Source of the DNA: Bacteroidales bacterium
GTDB taxonomy: Bacteria; Bacteroidota; Bacteroidia; Bacteroidales; VadinHA17
DNA: 64,000 bases
NCBI GenBank assembly: GCA_009877105.1
Contig: WXFD01000043.1
Coordinates: 389,874 to 453,873 of the forward strand
Direction of reading: 5' to 3'
Shown in pieces: positions 53,148 through 62,209 of this stretch (position 1 is the first letter of the stretch; the number at the start of each line of letters is the position of its first letter). Both the position numbers and the translations under genes were made by a program. The notes beneath the pieces are model-generated. The model did no database searches. It was not told the DNA's origin and saw only the letters and a list, made by a program, of their open reading frames with translations.

Positions 53148-54182
53148 ATGGTCTCAAGAAGGGGAACTCTAAAGTTGTTATGCTATGCAGGACTGGCTGG
53201 TTTTATTCAGGATTTCAATAATAATATGAACGAAAACAGGAAACTAACAGGTTCAGGCTTTGAGCCTGTTTATTTAAAGTTGCACAGAAATGGTGAACTT
53301 AAACGGCGAGGGGAGGAATTATGGTCAATGATGGAGAGTTGCAGATTGTGCCCGAGGATGTGCGGTGCCAACAGGCTCAGGGGTGAGAAGGGCTTCTGCG
53401 GATCCGGTTCGCAGCTAGAAATATCTTCATTTCACCCTCATTTCGGTGAGGAAAAACCACTGGTTGGCAATGGAGGGTCAGGAACGGTGTTCATGTCCAA
53501 CTGTAGTCTCAGGTGCGTTTTTTGCATAAACTGGGAGATCAGCCAGGGCGGTGAAGGTTTCACGCGAAGTATCGACCAGCTTGCTGGTATGATGCTTTCG
53601 CTTCAGAGAACGGGCTGTAAGAATATCAATATTGTAACCCCAACCCATTACTCCCCTCATATTATGTTAGCCCTCGACAGGGCAGCTGCAGGGGGGCTCA
53701 GGCTCCCGCTTGTATATAATACCTGCGGATGGGAAAGAATTGAAATTCTCAGAATGCTCGACGGGGTGGTGGATATCTATCTCCCGGATTTCAAGTACTC
53801 CGACGGAAAGATGGCATCGAAATACTCATCGGGTGCTGAATCGTATCCGGATATTGTAAAAACGGCCCTTCTTGAAATGCACCGCCAGGCAGGGGTTGCC
53901 ATACCCGAACCGGACGGGCTGATGTACCGCGATCTTATGATCCGTCATCTTGTTATGCCGAACAATGTAAGCGGAACCAGGGAAGTGATCGACTGGATCT
54001 CGGAAAACCTTCCGAAAAACACTTATTTAAACCTTATGTCTCAATACAGTCCTCATTACAAAGCATCCGTTTATCCTGAGATATCGCGCAGGATCACCAG
54101 GGCCGAATATGCCGATGCCGTTAATCATGCAAAGAGATCGGGCCTTTCAAACCTTGAGATACAGGGATATCACTGGCTGTAG
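53148..54182 (+). CDS. Radical SAM protein of the PflA-like family
   Basis: A protein of 344 residues from ATG 53148; a longer frame runs back into the repeat array and is spurious. An N-terminal cysteine cluster (Cys65, Cys68, Cys72, Cys84; CRLCPRMCGANRLRGEKGFC) precedes the radical SAM motif Cys119-x3-Cys123-x2-Cys126 (CSLRCVFC). TPTHYSPHIMLALDRA and DIYLPDFKYSD are typical of the AmmeMemoRadiSam/PflA-related group. The first 20 residues (SRRGTLKLLCYAGLAGF) look like a twin-arginine signal. A later in-frame ATG (MNENRK) would omit it. The enzyme it activates is not known. Confidence 0.85.
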   Translation: MVSRRGTLKLLCYAGLAGFIQDFNNNMNENRKLTGSGFEPVYLKLHRNGELKRRGEELWSMMESCRLCPRMCGANRLRGEKGFCGSGSQLEISSFHPHFGEEKPLVGNGGSGTVFMSNCSLRCVFCINWEISQGGEGFTRSIDQLAGMMLSLQRTGCKNINIVTPTHYSPHIMLALDRAAAGGLRLPLVYNTCGWERIEILRMLDGVVDIYLPDFKYSDGKMASKYSSGAESYPDIVKTALLEMHRQAGVAIPEPDGLMYRDLMIRHLVMPNNVSGTREVIDWISENLPKNTYLNLMSQYSPHYKASVYPEISRRITRAEYADAVNHAKRSGLSNLEIQGYHWL

Positions 54183-54527
54183 ATCTTTCTGCCCTGTCCG
54201 ATAAATGAGAACAGTTTTGCTTTCAATGGAAGACCCGGGATTTTCTGCCGGGTTAAATTATTTGGTCCATACGGCTCCTGATCTGCCTTGAGCAGGCAGG
54301 TTCCTTTTTGTCAGCATTAAGAGGGATTGGATCATTGTTCATTCCGGGGCAGTATTGGCAGCTGACAATCGCCGGATGCCACCTGCGGATATACCGGAAA
54401 CCATGCTGTTGAAAAAGTTGCATAACCCGCCCCCGGGCATACCGGAAGGCATAAATAATTATTCGGATCTGAAAAAATAGTATTAAATTGTAGCTGTAAA
54501 CCGGCTTCCAAAACACTGGATTCGCTG
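54183..54527. other. Intergenic stretch before the histidine kinase
   Basis: About 345 bases with one weak hairpin (ACCCGG at 54233 with CCGGGT at 54248) that may end the radical SAM transcript. No gene is supported. Confidence 0.4.
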
Positions 54528-56699
54528 ATGACTGCTGATCACAAAGTGGTTTCTGCCCGTTTCAGGATTCATCTCCTGAGCAATCCGGGATTTTTGTTTT
54601 TCATAATGCTCGGTTTCTTTTGTCTCGCTCCTGCCAGTCCTCAGGGCAATCATATTACCGACAGCCTCAGTGTCCTGCTGAAACAATCGAAGCGGCAAGC
54701 CGCACTGCTGAATAAAATCGCTGCCGAATACAACCACATTTCATATTCCGGGGCCCTCGGGATTGCCACTGAGGCACTTGAAGCTGCCAGGAAGGAGGGT
54801 AACGAACATGAGGCTGCCTATGCCTGGTACAATATGGCCTGTAATTACATGTCGCGAGGAGCCTATGACTCGTCGGGGATAATGCTTGAAAGATCACTTA
54901 AGCTGGCTGAGAAACTGAACGATGAGCTGGCGATCCTTCGGGTCGGCAATGCGAATGCCAGCATAAGTTTCCTGAAGGGCAGACTTGATGAATCTTTCCG
55001 GGGGTTTGAGAGCACCCTTGAGCGGGCCCGCGGGGCCGGATTCACTGAGATCATCATATCCGCCGTCGCAAACATTGGGCGTATTCACTGGCTGCAGGGC
55101 AGGAATGAATCCGCCCTCAGATGTTACGATGAGGCTCTGTTCATTGCTGACTCAGTCAAAAACAAGTTCATGAGTGGCATGATCCGTTTGTTCAGGGGAA
55201 TTTTGTACCAGGCGATGGGTTTTTATGAGCTTGCTGCAGGGAGTATCAGCGTATCTGCCGCGGTGTTTGAACATATGAACTACCTCGATAAGCTGCCGTA
55301 TGCCTATAACTATCTCGGCTCTGTTTACATGGATCTCGGGGAAAATGACAACGCGATGACATTTTTCAGGAAGGCACTTATGCTTTTTGAACGAAACAAT
55401 GATATATGGGGTAAAGCCTTAACTGCACGCTTTATGGGATCAATCTACAGTGAGAAAGGCCGCCCCGATTCGGCCGGCTTCTTCATCAGGGAATCACTTG
55501 CCCTGGCAGCCAGGCTGAATGATTTGAACGGAATGCTTTTCTCACGGCGATTCCTGGCAGAGCTCATGTTGAAGACCGGCAAACCCGACAGCGCACGCGT
55601 GCTCCTGCTCGGGAACCTGGAGGATGCATTGAAAACAGATAACAGGCAGGAGATGGTCAATAATTTGTATGACCTGGGCAGGGTGTACACACATGAGGGT
55701 CGTTATTCATCAGCACTTAACTATTTCCACAGAGCTGGCGCCCTGGCCGATTCACTGGGTTATTTCCATGAGGGGATGCTGGTCAGCAAGCACCTCTCCG
55801 GCCTTTATGAGAAACTGGGCGACTATGCCAAAGCCCTCTATTGGAATAAACAGTACAAATCCCTGACAGATACGATCTTTTCAACTGAGAAAAGGCGGTC
55901 GATCGACGAACTCCGGCTTAAATACGAGACTGAGAAGAAGAACAGTGAGATCAGCACTCTCATGATGGAAAAAAAGGTACAGGACGAAAATCTGAGGACC
56001 CAGCGCATCCTTGGGTATGCTCTTTTCGCTATCCTCGGGCTGGTGCTTGTTGCGACAGTCATCCTCTGGAGGAACTACCGGCAGAAAAAAAAGTCGGAGA
56101 GGGAAAAGGAGATCCTACTAAAGGAGATCCATCACAGGGTCAAGAATAATCTGCAGACTATTTCAAGCCTTCTGAGCCTGCAGTCATACAATATCGCCGA
56201 TCCGGGAGTAAAGATCGCCGTTAAGGAGAGCCAGGAGCGTGTCAAATCGATGGCTTTGATACATCAGATGCTGTACCAGCAGGAAAAGTTGTCGGAAATC
56301 GACTTCGGGCTGTATCTTCAGAGACTTGCGGAATCTGTTTCTTCAGGATATGGCGATAAGGCTGCCACGATATCGTATCATGTTGATTGCAATAACGTTG
56401 CACTGGATATCGATACAGCCATTCCCCTGGGGCTGATTGCGAACGAGCTCATTGTGAACGCGTACAAATACGCGTTTATTGGAAAAACCAGCGGCGACAT
56501 TTTCATTTCACTATCACGGAACAGCAATAATAAATACCTGTTTAGGATAAAGGACAATGGTATTGGGATTCCCGGGCATATATCACCTGACGGAGCCGGA
56601 ACACTCGGTCTGAAGCTTGTATCACTCCTGGTAAGGCAGATAAAAGGGGTTATGGTTTTTTTGTGTATGGAGGGAACCGAGATCACAATAACTTTTTAA
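54528..56699 (+). CDS. TPR-domain sensor histidine kinase (HisKA_2 type)
   Basis: A protein of 723 residues: an N-terminal signal, about ten tetratricopeptide repeats (residues 60-440) in the periplasm, one transmembrane helix (about 494-514), a HisKA_2 dimerisation block with phosphoacceptor histidine near 535-536 (EIHHRVKNNLQT), and a HATPase_c domain (NELIVNAYKYAF, DNGIGIP, GTLGLKLV). It should phosphorylate the LytTR response regulator encoded 83 bases downstream. TPR sensors of this kind are common in Bacteroidota; the stimulus is unknown. Confidence 0.88.
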   Translation: MTADHKVVSARFRIHLLSNPGFLFFIMLGFFCLAPASPQGNHITDSLSVLLKQSKRQAALLNKIAAEYNHISYSGALGIATEALEAARKEGNEHEAAYAWYNMACNYMSRGAYDSSGIMLERSLKLAEKLNDELAILRVGNANASISFLKGRLDESFRGFESTLERARGAGFTEIIISAVANIGRIHWLQGRNESALRCYDEALFIADSVKNKFMSGMIRLFRGILYQAMGFYELAAGSISVSAAVFEHMNYLDKLPYAYNYLGSVYMDLGENDNAMTFFRKALMLFERNNDIWGKALTARFMGSIYSEKGRPDSAGFFIRESLALAARLNDLNGMLFSRRFLAELMLKTGKPDSARVLLLGNLEDALKTDNRQEMVNNLYDLGRVYTHEGRYSSALNYFHRAGALADSLGYFHEGMLVSKHLSGLYEKLGDYAKALYWNKQYKSLTDTIFSTEKRRSIDELRLKYETEKKNSEISTLMMEKKVQDENLRTQRILGYALFAILGLVLVATVILWRNYRQKKKSEREKEILLKEIHHRVKNNLQTISSLLSLQSYNIADPGVKIAVKESQERVKSMALIHQMLYQQEKLSEIDFGLYLQRLAESVSSGYGDKAATISYHVDCNNVALDIDTAIPLGLIANELIVNAYKYAFIGKTSGDIFISLSRNSNNKYLFRIKDNGIGIPGHISPDGAGTLGLKLVSLLVRQIKGVMVFLCMEGTEITITF

Positions 56700-56711
56700 T
56701 TACGGTAGTTA

Positions 56712-56731
56712 TAGATTTGTCAGTAAATTTG
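56712..56731 (+). promoter_or_regulatory. Two tandem -7 boxes before the response regulator
   Basis: TAGATTTG (56712-56719) and TAAATTTG (56724-56731), 51-70 bases ahead of the regulator start, inside the kinase-regulator gap. Confidence 0.35.
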
Positions 56732-56781
56732 TATTTTGATTACAGGCAAAATAAGGCCATTAAGATATAAATCCGCTGGTT

Positions 56782-57534
56782 TTGGAAGCATCGGGTGACA
56801 TAAGGATCCTTATAGTGGAGGATGAGCTGATAATAGCTGAAGACATCCGGACCAAACTTGTCAGCCTTGGATATATTGTAACCGGGATGGCTGTTTCGGC
56901 AGATGAGGCGGAACAATTACTCAAAAACATTAAACCCGACCTTGTCATACTCGACATCATGCTGAGTGGTGAACGGGACGGTATTGATCTCGCGCGCGTT
57001 ATCAGGGATCAGTACAAAGTGCCATTCATTTTTCTGACTTCATATGCAGACAAGGAGACCGTTGAGAGGGCCAGGAGAGTGATGCCTGACGGATATCTTG
57101 TTAAGCCATTCACGGATAAGGATCTTTTCGCTGCAATTGAAGTGGCTGTTTTCAGGAAAAGCCGGGTAAACGGACATGTGGATGATGGTTTACGCGAAAC
57201 TCCAAGCGAGATACTAAATGATTGTATTTTCATAAAAAAGGATTACCTGCTGGTCAAAATAAAGTTCAATGACCTTCTATGGATCAAATCAGACGGGAAC
57301 TACCTTGAATTATTCTGCAGCGGAGGCAAAAAACACCTGATAAGATCTACACTTAAAGATTTTATTAATAAACTGCCCGGCTCTGTTTTCCTCCAGATCC
57401 ATAAATCATATGTGGTTAATATAAATCATATTGAAGCAATCGAGTACAGCCATATGATCGTTGGAAATTACAACATCCCTCTCGGACGGCTTTTTATTGA
57501 TAAGATAAAGGATACCCTCCACATTGATTTCTGA
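56782..57534 (+). CDS. LytTR-family response regulator
   Basis: A protein of 250 residues starting at TTG 56782; no ATG fits. The receiver domain has VEDE, phosphoacceptor Asp58 (LVILDIMLSG), FLTSYAD and VKPF. A LytTR DNA-binding domain follows (about 145-250, LVKIKFNDLLWIKSDGNYLEL, FLQIHKSYVVNINHIEAIE). It pairs with the preceding histidine kinase and should control a promoter with direct repeats. Its targets are unknown; the downstream OmpA genes are candidates. Confidence 0.92.
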   Translation: MEASGDIRILIVEDELIIAEDIRTKLVSLGYIVTGMAVSADEAEQLLKNIKPDLVILDIMLSGERDGIDLARVIRDQYKVPFIFLTSYADKETVERARRVMPDGYLVKPFTDKDLFAAIEVAVFRKSRVNGHVDDGLRETPSEILNDCIFIKKDYLLVKIKFNDLLWIKSDGNYLELFCSGGKKHLIRSTLKDFINKLPGSVFLQIHKSYVVNINHIEAIEYSHMIVGNYNIPLGRLFIDKIKDTLHIDF

Positions 57535-57880
57535 TACCCTCCGGGTAGTTTCTTTCTTTTTTGTCCCTCGCTGCCTGCTTTTCATCACCCGCGGCGGATG
57601 TTTGTCACAAAATATTGATTGGTAGTCCGTTGATCTTTATTTTTAGGCTGGGTCCTGTGAACCGCGGGAGCTCTGTTATAAATACCGGGGGTGACTCAGA
57701 ACCGACAATTTCATATGAAGGCTATCCTCAAAAACAGTAAGACACAGCCAGGGAAGGTGCAAACCTGATCACGACATTATTGCAGTATATCACTTCCCTG
57801 TGCAGTTCATCACATTCTTTTGTCTTTTATTCTTCTGATTTATAACTTCATACAAAAAGACAAACAAGATAATGCAGGTT
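57535..57880. other. Leader region of the OmpA-like gene
   Basis: About 346 bases without a gene. One long-range inverted repeat (CAGGGAAG 57749-57756, CTTCCCTG 57793-57800) is present; otherwise nothing recognisable. Confidence 0.4.
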
Positions 57881-59206
57881 ATGAAAAAAGCAATTATTCT
57901 CATGATCCTTTTTGCGCCCTTAATCTGTATTAACTCGCAGATAAAGGTTGACGTGAAAGGCAAGATAAACAGGGAGGCTGACCGCAGGGCTAACCGTAAA
58001 GCTGATGAGGCTGTGACCAAAGTCTTTGATAAGGCTGAGGAAGGAGTCGTCTCTGTATTCAGGAAAAAAGAGCAGAGCAGGAAAGAGAGCGGGAGCAAGG
58101 AGGCAGCAACCGGAAACGCCGCGAAAAAAGAAGCTGGCGGAGAGGTAAACAGGGAGGTGTCCCAGGCTGCCGGACAGGTAAATGAGCAGGCGTCACAGGT
58201 TGCCCCGGATAAACAAAAACCTGAACTCGTATGGGCGAAATATGATTTTGTCCCGGGCGACAGGATTCTTTTTGAAGATAATCATGAGAACGAACAGAAC
58301 GGCGAGTTCCCTGCACGGTGGGATCTTGTTTACGGCGGGGGCATCGAAAATGCCGTGTTTGACAATCACAAGGTCATCTATTTCAGGTCAGGTGACGCAT
58401 ATATCGTTCCTTACCTGAAAGATCCGAAATCGGATTATCTGCCTGATGTCTTCACACTCGAATTCGATGCCTGGTTTGAAGGGCGGGAATATTGCTACTA
58501 TCATATATGGCTCTGTGACCGTAAAAACCAGAAAAACCTGCCGGATGCCTGCAACCTGATAACTATAACTGCCAATGGAGTTGATTACAAAGGTGTTGGA
58601 GGGTCCTTGTATCCGGGAGCCAGGTACAGTGATCACCACGACGACAGTTTCTGGCGGCACGTCGCCCTCTCATTCAACATACGGGCACTGAAAGTTTATC
58701 TTGATGATGCCCGCCTGGTCAATATACCCAATCTTGAGTGCAATCCGACGGGTATCACCCTCGGTGTGCCCGGTTTCAATTCGGCCGGCACCAAGGGGAT
58801 AAACCGCTTCATCAGGAACATCCGGATCGCTGAAGGAGGGGTGAAGCTGTATGACAGGCTTCTGCAGGACGGGAAGATCATTGCCAGCGGGATAAGGTTT
58901 GATGTGAACAAGGCAACCCTGAAGCCGGAATCAATGGGAGTGATCAATACAATCTGCCAGCTGATGAACGAGCATCCCGAGCTGAGATTCAGTGTAGAGG
59001 GGCATACCGACAGCGATGGTGAAGAGGCATTTAACCAGCGACTCTCCGAACAGAGAGCAGCAACCGTGGTAAGTACCCTGATGCAGCTTGGGATTGACGG
59101 CAGCCGCCTGACATCGAAGGGGTGGGGTGAGAGCAAACCGGTCAGCGACAATACCACGCCGGAGGGGAAGGCCAATAACCGGAGAGTTGAATTTGTGAAG
59201 ATCTAG
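57881..59206 (+). CDS. OmpA-family secreted protein with a coiled-coil and a lectin-like domain
   Basis: A protein of 441 residues from ATG 57881 (MKKAIILMILFAP signal). A charged, alanine-rich helical region (about 25-110) is followed by a beta-rich domain that looks like a LamG/concanavalin fold (about 120-325). A C-terminal OmpA-like peptidoglycan-binding domain completes it (ASGIRFDVNKATLKPES, VEGHTDSDG, LTSKGWGESKPV, NNRRVEFV). It likely anchors to peptidoglycan and binds glycans or protein. It lies 16 bases ahead of a large unknown secreted protein on the same strand, probably one operon. Confidence 0.8.
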   Translation: MKKAIILMILFAPLICINSQIKVDVKGKINREADRRANRKADEAVTKVFDKAEEGVVSVFRKKEQSRKESGSKEAATGNAAKKEAGGEVNREVSQAAGQVNEQASQVAPDKQKPELVWAKYDFVPGDRILFEDNHENEQNGEFPARWDLVYGGGIENAVFDNHKVIYFRSGDAYIVPYLKDPKSDYLPDVFTLEFDAWFEGREYCYYHIWLCDRKNQKNLPDACNLITITANGVDYKGVGGSLYPGARYSDHHDDSFWRHVALSFNIRALKVYLDDARLVNIPNLECNPTGITLGVPGFNSAGTKGINRFIRNIRIAEGGVKLYDRLLQDGKIIASGIRFDVNKATLKPESMGVINTICQLMNEHPELRFSVEGHTDSDGEEAFNQRLSEQRAATVVSTLMQLGIDGSRLTSKGWGESKPVSDNTTPEGKANNRRVEFVKI

Positions 59207-59222
59207 CTTAAACGACAGATTT

Positions 59223-61112
59223 ATGAAAAATACAGGTTACAGAAAAGCTTACGCATTTATCCTTCTGTTTCGTGTTTTATTCTTTTTCTCCGGCACCATA
59301 TCTGCACAGCCAGCAGGATGTTCCGATTGCAGCCGGACGGCCGTTCTGGGCAGTACAACTCTGACTGACCCCATGCACCTGGTTAATGCCGATGCATTCC
59401 GCTCTTCGGTCTTTTCCCGGATAGCGGAATTGGTAACCACCCCGTGCTTCCACCTTGGCGGAGCAGATGCAGACAGCTACACCGGGAGCCTGAGAGATGC
59501 CGGTAACCTGCCGGGTTATGGGACTGAAACAAAGACTCCGGAATACATATTTACTTCTGAACTTGTTTCCGGATTGAATGAGACCGGTGCCGACGGCCGG
59601 CCTGTAAGGTCAAAATGGACCATATCTCTCTGGTTCGAAGGGAAGCAGCGTGAAATGGTCCATAGCTGGCAGACCCTGGGGACACAGGAGAAAAGACCGG
59701 CATCACCCACCGAACGAAATACGGGAACCACTTTTTCAGGGCACGGGAATATGATGTCAGAGCAGTTCCGCGGCAGCCATGGCATTACGGAAATAATAGA
59801 ACGATTTGAGAAGAGACCTGTTGAATGCACGGTGGATCCCGAGTATGAAGAGGTCGGCGCCGGCGCGATGATGGAGATCAGGGTAAAAGAGTTCAAAGAC
59901 AGGTATGGACAGACCTCACGGGAGTTTAACCGCATTGTCGTGCATGCCCGCAATGGCGAGATCACGAACGGTGAGGAATGCGACATCGGCCCCGATTACA
60001 GGGTTTTCATGATCGGTGATGGTACTGTCAGGATACAATACCAGGCGCCTGAAGAGACCAATGAGAACAGCGAGATAATCACAATTTACAACGCATGTGA
60101 GATACTTCCGAAGTACAAGGTACCATACAGCAAAACCACCATTGCCACCAGGATTGCCGAAAAGCGCATGGAGATAACCAGCAATGATGCGGAACTGACC
60201 CTGACAGCCACCAGACGCAAAAGCCGCATGACCTCTTCACAGGGAAGTTACCAGGTAAGAGAGGGGAAGGATTGCCGTAAATCGTTTTCTTCACATAAGG
60301 AGTTTCTGGAGGAGTCTGATGTAAGGGTTAAGATATCCCTGAAACGGTCTGAATTGAGCAATGTAACCCAGAACCCACTGATAATGACCAATCAGACACT
60401 GCTGGCCTTTACACCGGTAAGTGCTGAAATATCTGCATTTGTTTACAGGCTCCACGAGTCTTCTGAAGGCCGGGAAGAAGTAACCGGCTCTGACTGCCGT
60501 AACAATGGGTCTGAAGGTAGTTCCCTCCGTACAAGAAGCGTAACCGGTACGCCATCATTTGTGTTTTTACCTGCTACCTACATTCCTGCTTCAGTCCAGG
60601 TGATTTTTGACTCCAAAACAGGTAAAGCCCTGAAATTCGCCTTTCCGGATATGGATATTAAATACAGCTATCATGAGACACGGGAGGGATGGTCGAGATG
60701 GTGGCCGACAGATTCTCCCCCTAGCTCCTGGGCAGAAAATGAAGAAACGGAAACTTCACTCCGTGTTGGCCCTGTGGAAGATCCTGTTCCCGATCCTTAC
60801 TCTTTCGAATTAAGTTACAATCCCCTGCTCGACACACTTGCCGCAATGAAGAAGAGAGCCAGGGGGGAAATGGCAGAACAGCTTATGTCAATGGTTATGG
60901 CTCAGGCAGAGATGGCTCAGGCAGAGATGAAAATGGATGCCCGGGATGTAGAATCATCTTCAACAATCCGGCCTGATCTCCTGGTTACAAAAGGTGACGG
61001 GAAAAGCACCTTCGGCGGAGAAGGCAGGAAACTGACTGAAAAGAAACTGGATAATGGCACTGAACGGGAGGAGCTCACCTTTTCGTGGCTGCTTGTCCTG
61101 ACAAAGAAATGA
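59223..61112 (+). CDS. Large secreted protein of unknown function
   Basis: A protein of 629 residues with a signal peptide (FFFSGTISAQPAG) and several paired cysteines (GCSDC, TPCFH, VECTV, ECDIG, YNACE, KDCRK, SDCRN). It has low-complexity Gln/Ala/Met/Glu-rich stretches near the C-terminus (MAQAEMAQAEM). I recognise no domain. It follows the OmpA/LamG-like gene by 16 bases. Confidence 0.6.
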   Translation: MKNTGYRKAYAFILLFRVLFFFSGTISAQPAGCSDCSRTAVLGSTTLTDPMHLVNADAFRSSVFSRIAELVTTPCFHLGGADADSYTGSLRDAGNLPGYGTETKTPEYIFTSELVSGLNETGADGRPVRSKWTISLWFEGKQREMVHSWQTLGTQEKRPASPTERNTGTTFSGHGNMMSEQFRGSHGITEIIERFEKRPVECTVDPEYEEVGAGAMMEIRVKEFKDRYGQTSREFNRIVVHARNGEITNGEECDIGPDYRVFMIGDGTVRIQYQAPEETNENSEIITIYNACEILPKYKVPYSKTTIATRIAEKRMEITSNDAELTLTATRRKSRMTSSQGSYQVREGKDCRKSFSSHKEFLEESDVRVKISLKRSELSNVTQNPLIMTNQTLLAFTPVSAEISAFVYRLHESSEGREEVTGSDCRNNGSEGSSLRTRSVTGTPSFVFLPATYIPASVQVIFDSKTGKALKFAFPDMDIKYSYHETREGWSRWWPTDSPPSSWAENEETETSLRVGPVEDPVPDPYSFELSYNPLLDTLAAMKKRARGEMAEQLMSMVMAQAEMAQAEMKMDARDVESSSTIRPDLLVTKGDGKSTFGGEGRKLTEKKLDNGTEREELTFSWLLVLTKK

Positions 61113-61210
61113 ACTAAATCTATAACCATTATACGGGTCAATTCTGAATCTAAAAAAGTAATCGGGCATTAGAGAATTAGAACAAGTTTTAACCATTGAT
61201 TTAAAGAGAG

Positions 61211-61695
61211 ATGAATAAGCAACTATTTTTAAATTATCCAGTGCAAATAATATTAGCATTATTGTCTTTTATGTTTAGCTGTGGAGAAGACAAAGACAAT
61301 ATACCTGTTTTTTAACAACTATGGACGTTACCAACATAACTTCGCATTCAGCTGTAACTGGTGGTAATATTATGTCTGATGGCGGATCAACTGTTAAAAA
61401 CCGTGGGATATGCTGGAGCACAGGGCTTACACCGGCAATATCAGATAACAAAACCAATGATGGAACAGGAGCAGGCAGCTTTATCAGCAGTATTACCGGC
61501 TTAAATCCTACAACTACTTATTATGTACGTGCTTACGCAACTAATAGTTACGGGACAGGATATGACAGTGCTTTCTCTTTTACAATAAAAGAAGATAGTT
61601 TTACTGACCTGCGCGACGGCAATGTTTACAAATTTGCAGAAATAGGGGATCAGGTATGGATGGCAGAAAACCTGAGGTTTCCGTTCGTTGTATAA
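61211..61695 (+). pseudogene. Frameshifted FISUMP-type lipoprotein
   Basis: ATG 61211 opens a lipoprotein signal (FMFSCGEDKDNIPVF) that stops at 61313 in a run of six T. In another frame the open region continues (LTTMDVTNITSHSAVTGG, fibronectin-type module, then DLRDGNVYKFAEIGDQVWMAENLRF, the FISUMP signature). One extra T would join the two parts into a normal protein start. The FISUMP domain then ends abruptly after about 25 residues, so the 3' end is also lost. The break is followed by repeat array D. Either a real pseudogene or a sequencing error in the T run. Confidence 0.75.
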
Positions 61696-61761
61696 GAGAT
61701 TAAAGAACCTGTGAAAATTTTGTTTAAACTGGTAACTGCAAGGTTAAAAAAAGAATCTTTT

Positions 61762-61903
61762 TTCACCACGGAGTTCACAGAGGGACACAGAGGATTCTTC
61801 TCCGTGTTTCTCCGTGCTCTCCGTGGTAAGATTTTTTCACCACGGAGTTCACAGAGGAGCACAGAGGATTCTGCTCCGTGTATCTCCGTGTTCTCTGTGG
61901 TAA
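61762..61903. repeat. Palindromic repeat array D (opposite orientation)
   Basis: Two units (61762-61829, 61836-61903). Here the left halves carry CACAGAGG and the right halves CTCCGTG, the reverse of arrays A-C, so this array lies in the opposite orientation. It follows the truncated FISUMP gene by 66 bases. Confidence 0.88.
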
Positions 61904-62209
61904 GATACTTAATCAGCTTGAATATCCAGCCAGGTTATTAATTTCCAGGGACAGGAGAACTTTCAATTCATTAATATTAACGTGAGTTCGATATAAAGTT
62001 AAAAAGATAAAGCCAATGATTCATCAATAATCTCCAGATTAAGAGATGGTTCCTTTGGCAGATAGTAATAAGCGATTAATCCAGATAACAGATTGATAAT
62101 AAACCCTTCCTGGCTTCTATAATGGGTGTGTTATATCTTGTCCGGGATTAAAGGGCATACTGCCCGGCAGGCGCTGAGGCGCCTGCTGATGAATCATATT
62201 GTCGGAATT
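61904..62209. other. Intergenic stretch with tandem hairpins
   Basis: About 305 bases after array D. Near its end are two hairpins, GGGCA/TGCCC (62153-62165) and GCAGGCGC/GCGCCTGC (62167-62186), just past the OmpA gene that ends at 62210. They may terminate that gene. Confidence 0.5.
62167..62186 (-). terminator. GC-rich hairpin after the OmpA gene
   Basis: A perfect 8-bp stem GCAGGCGC / GCGCCTGC with loop TGAG, 24 bases past the stop at 62210. No T tract follows. Confidence 0.45.
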
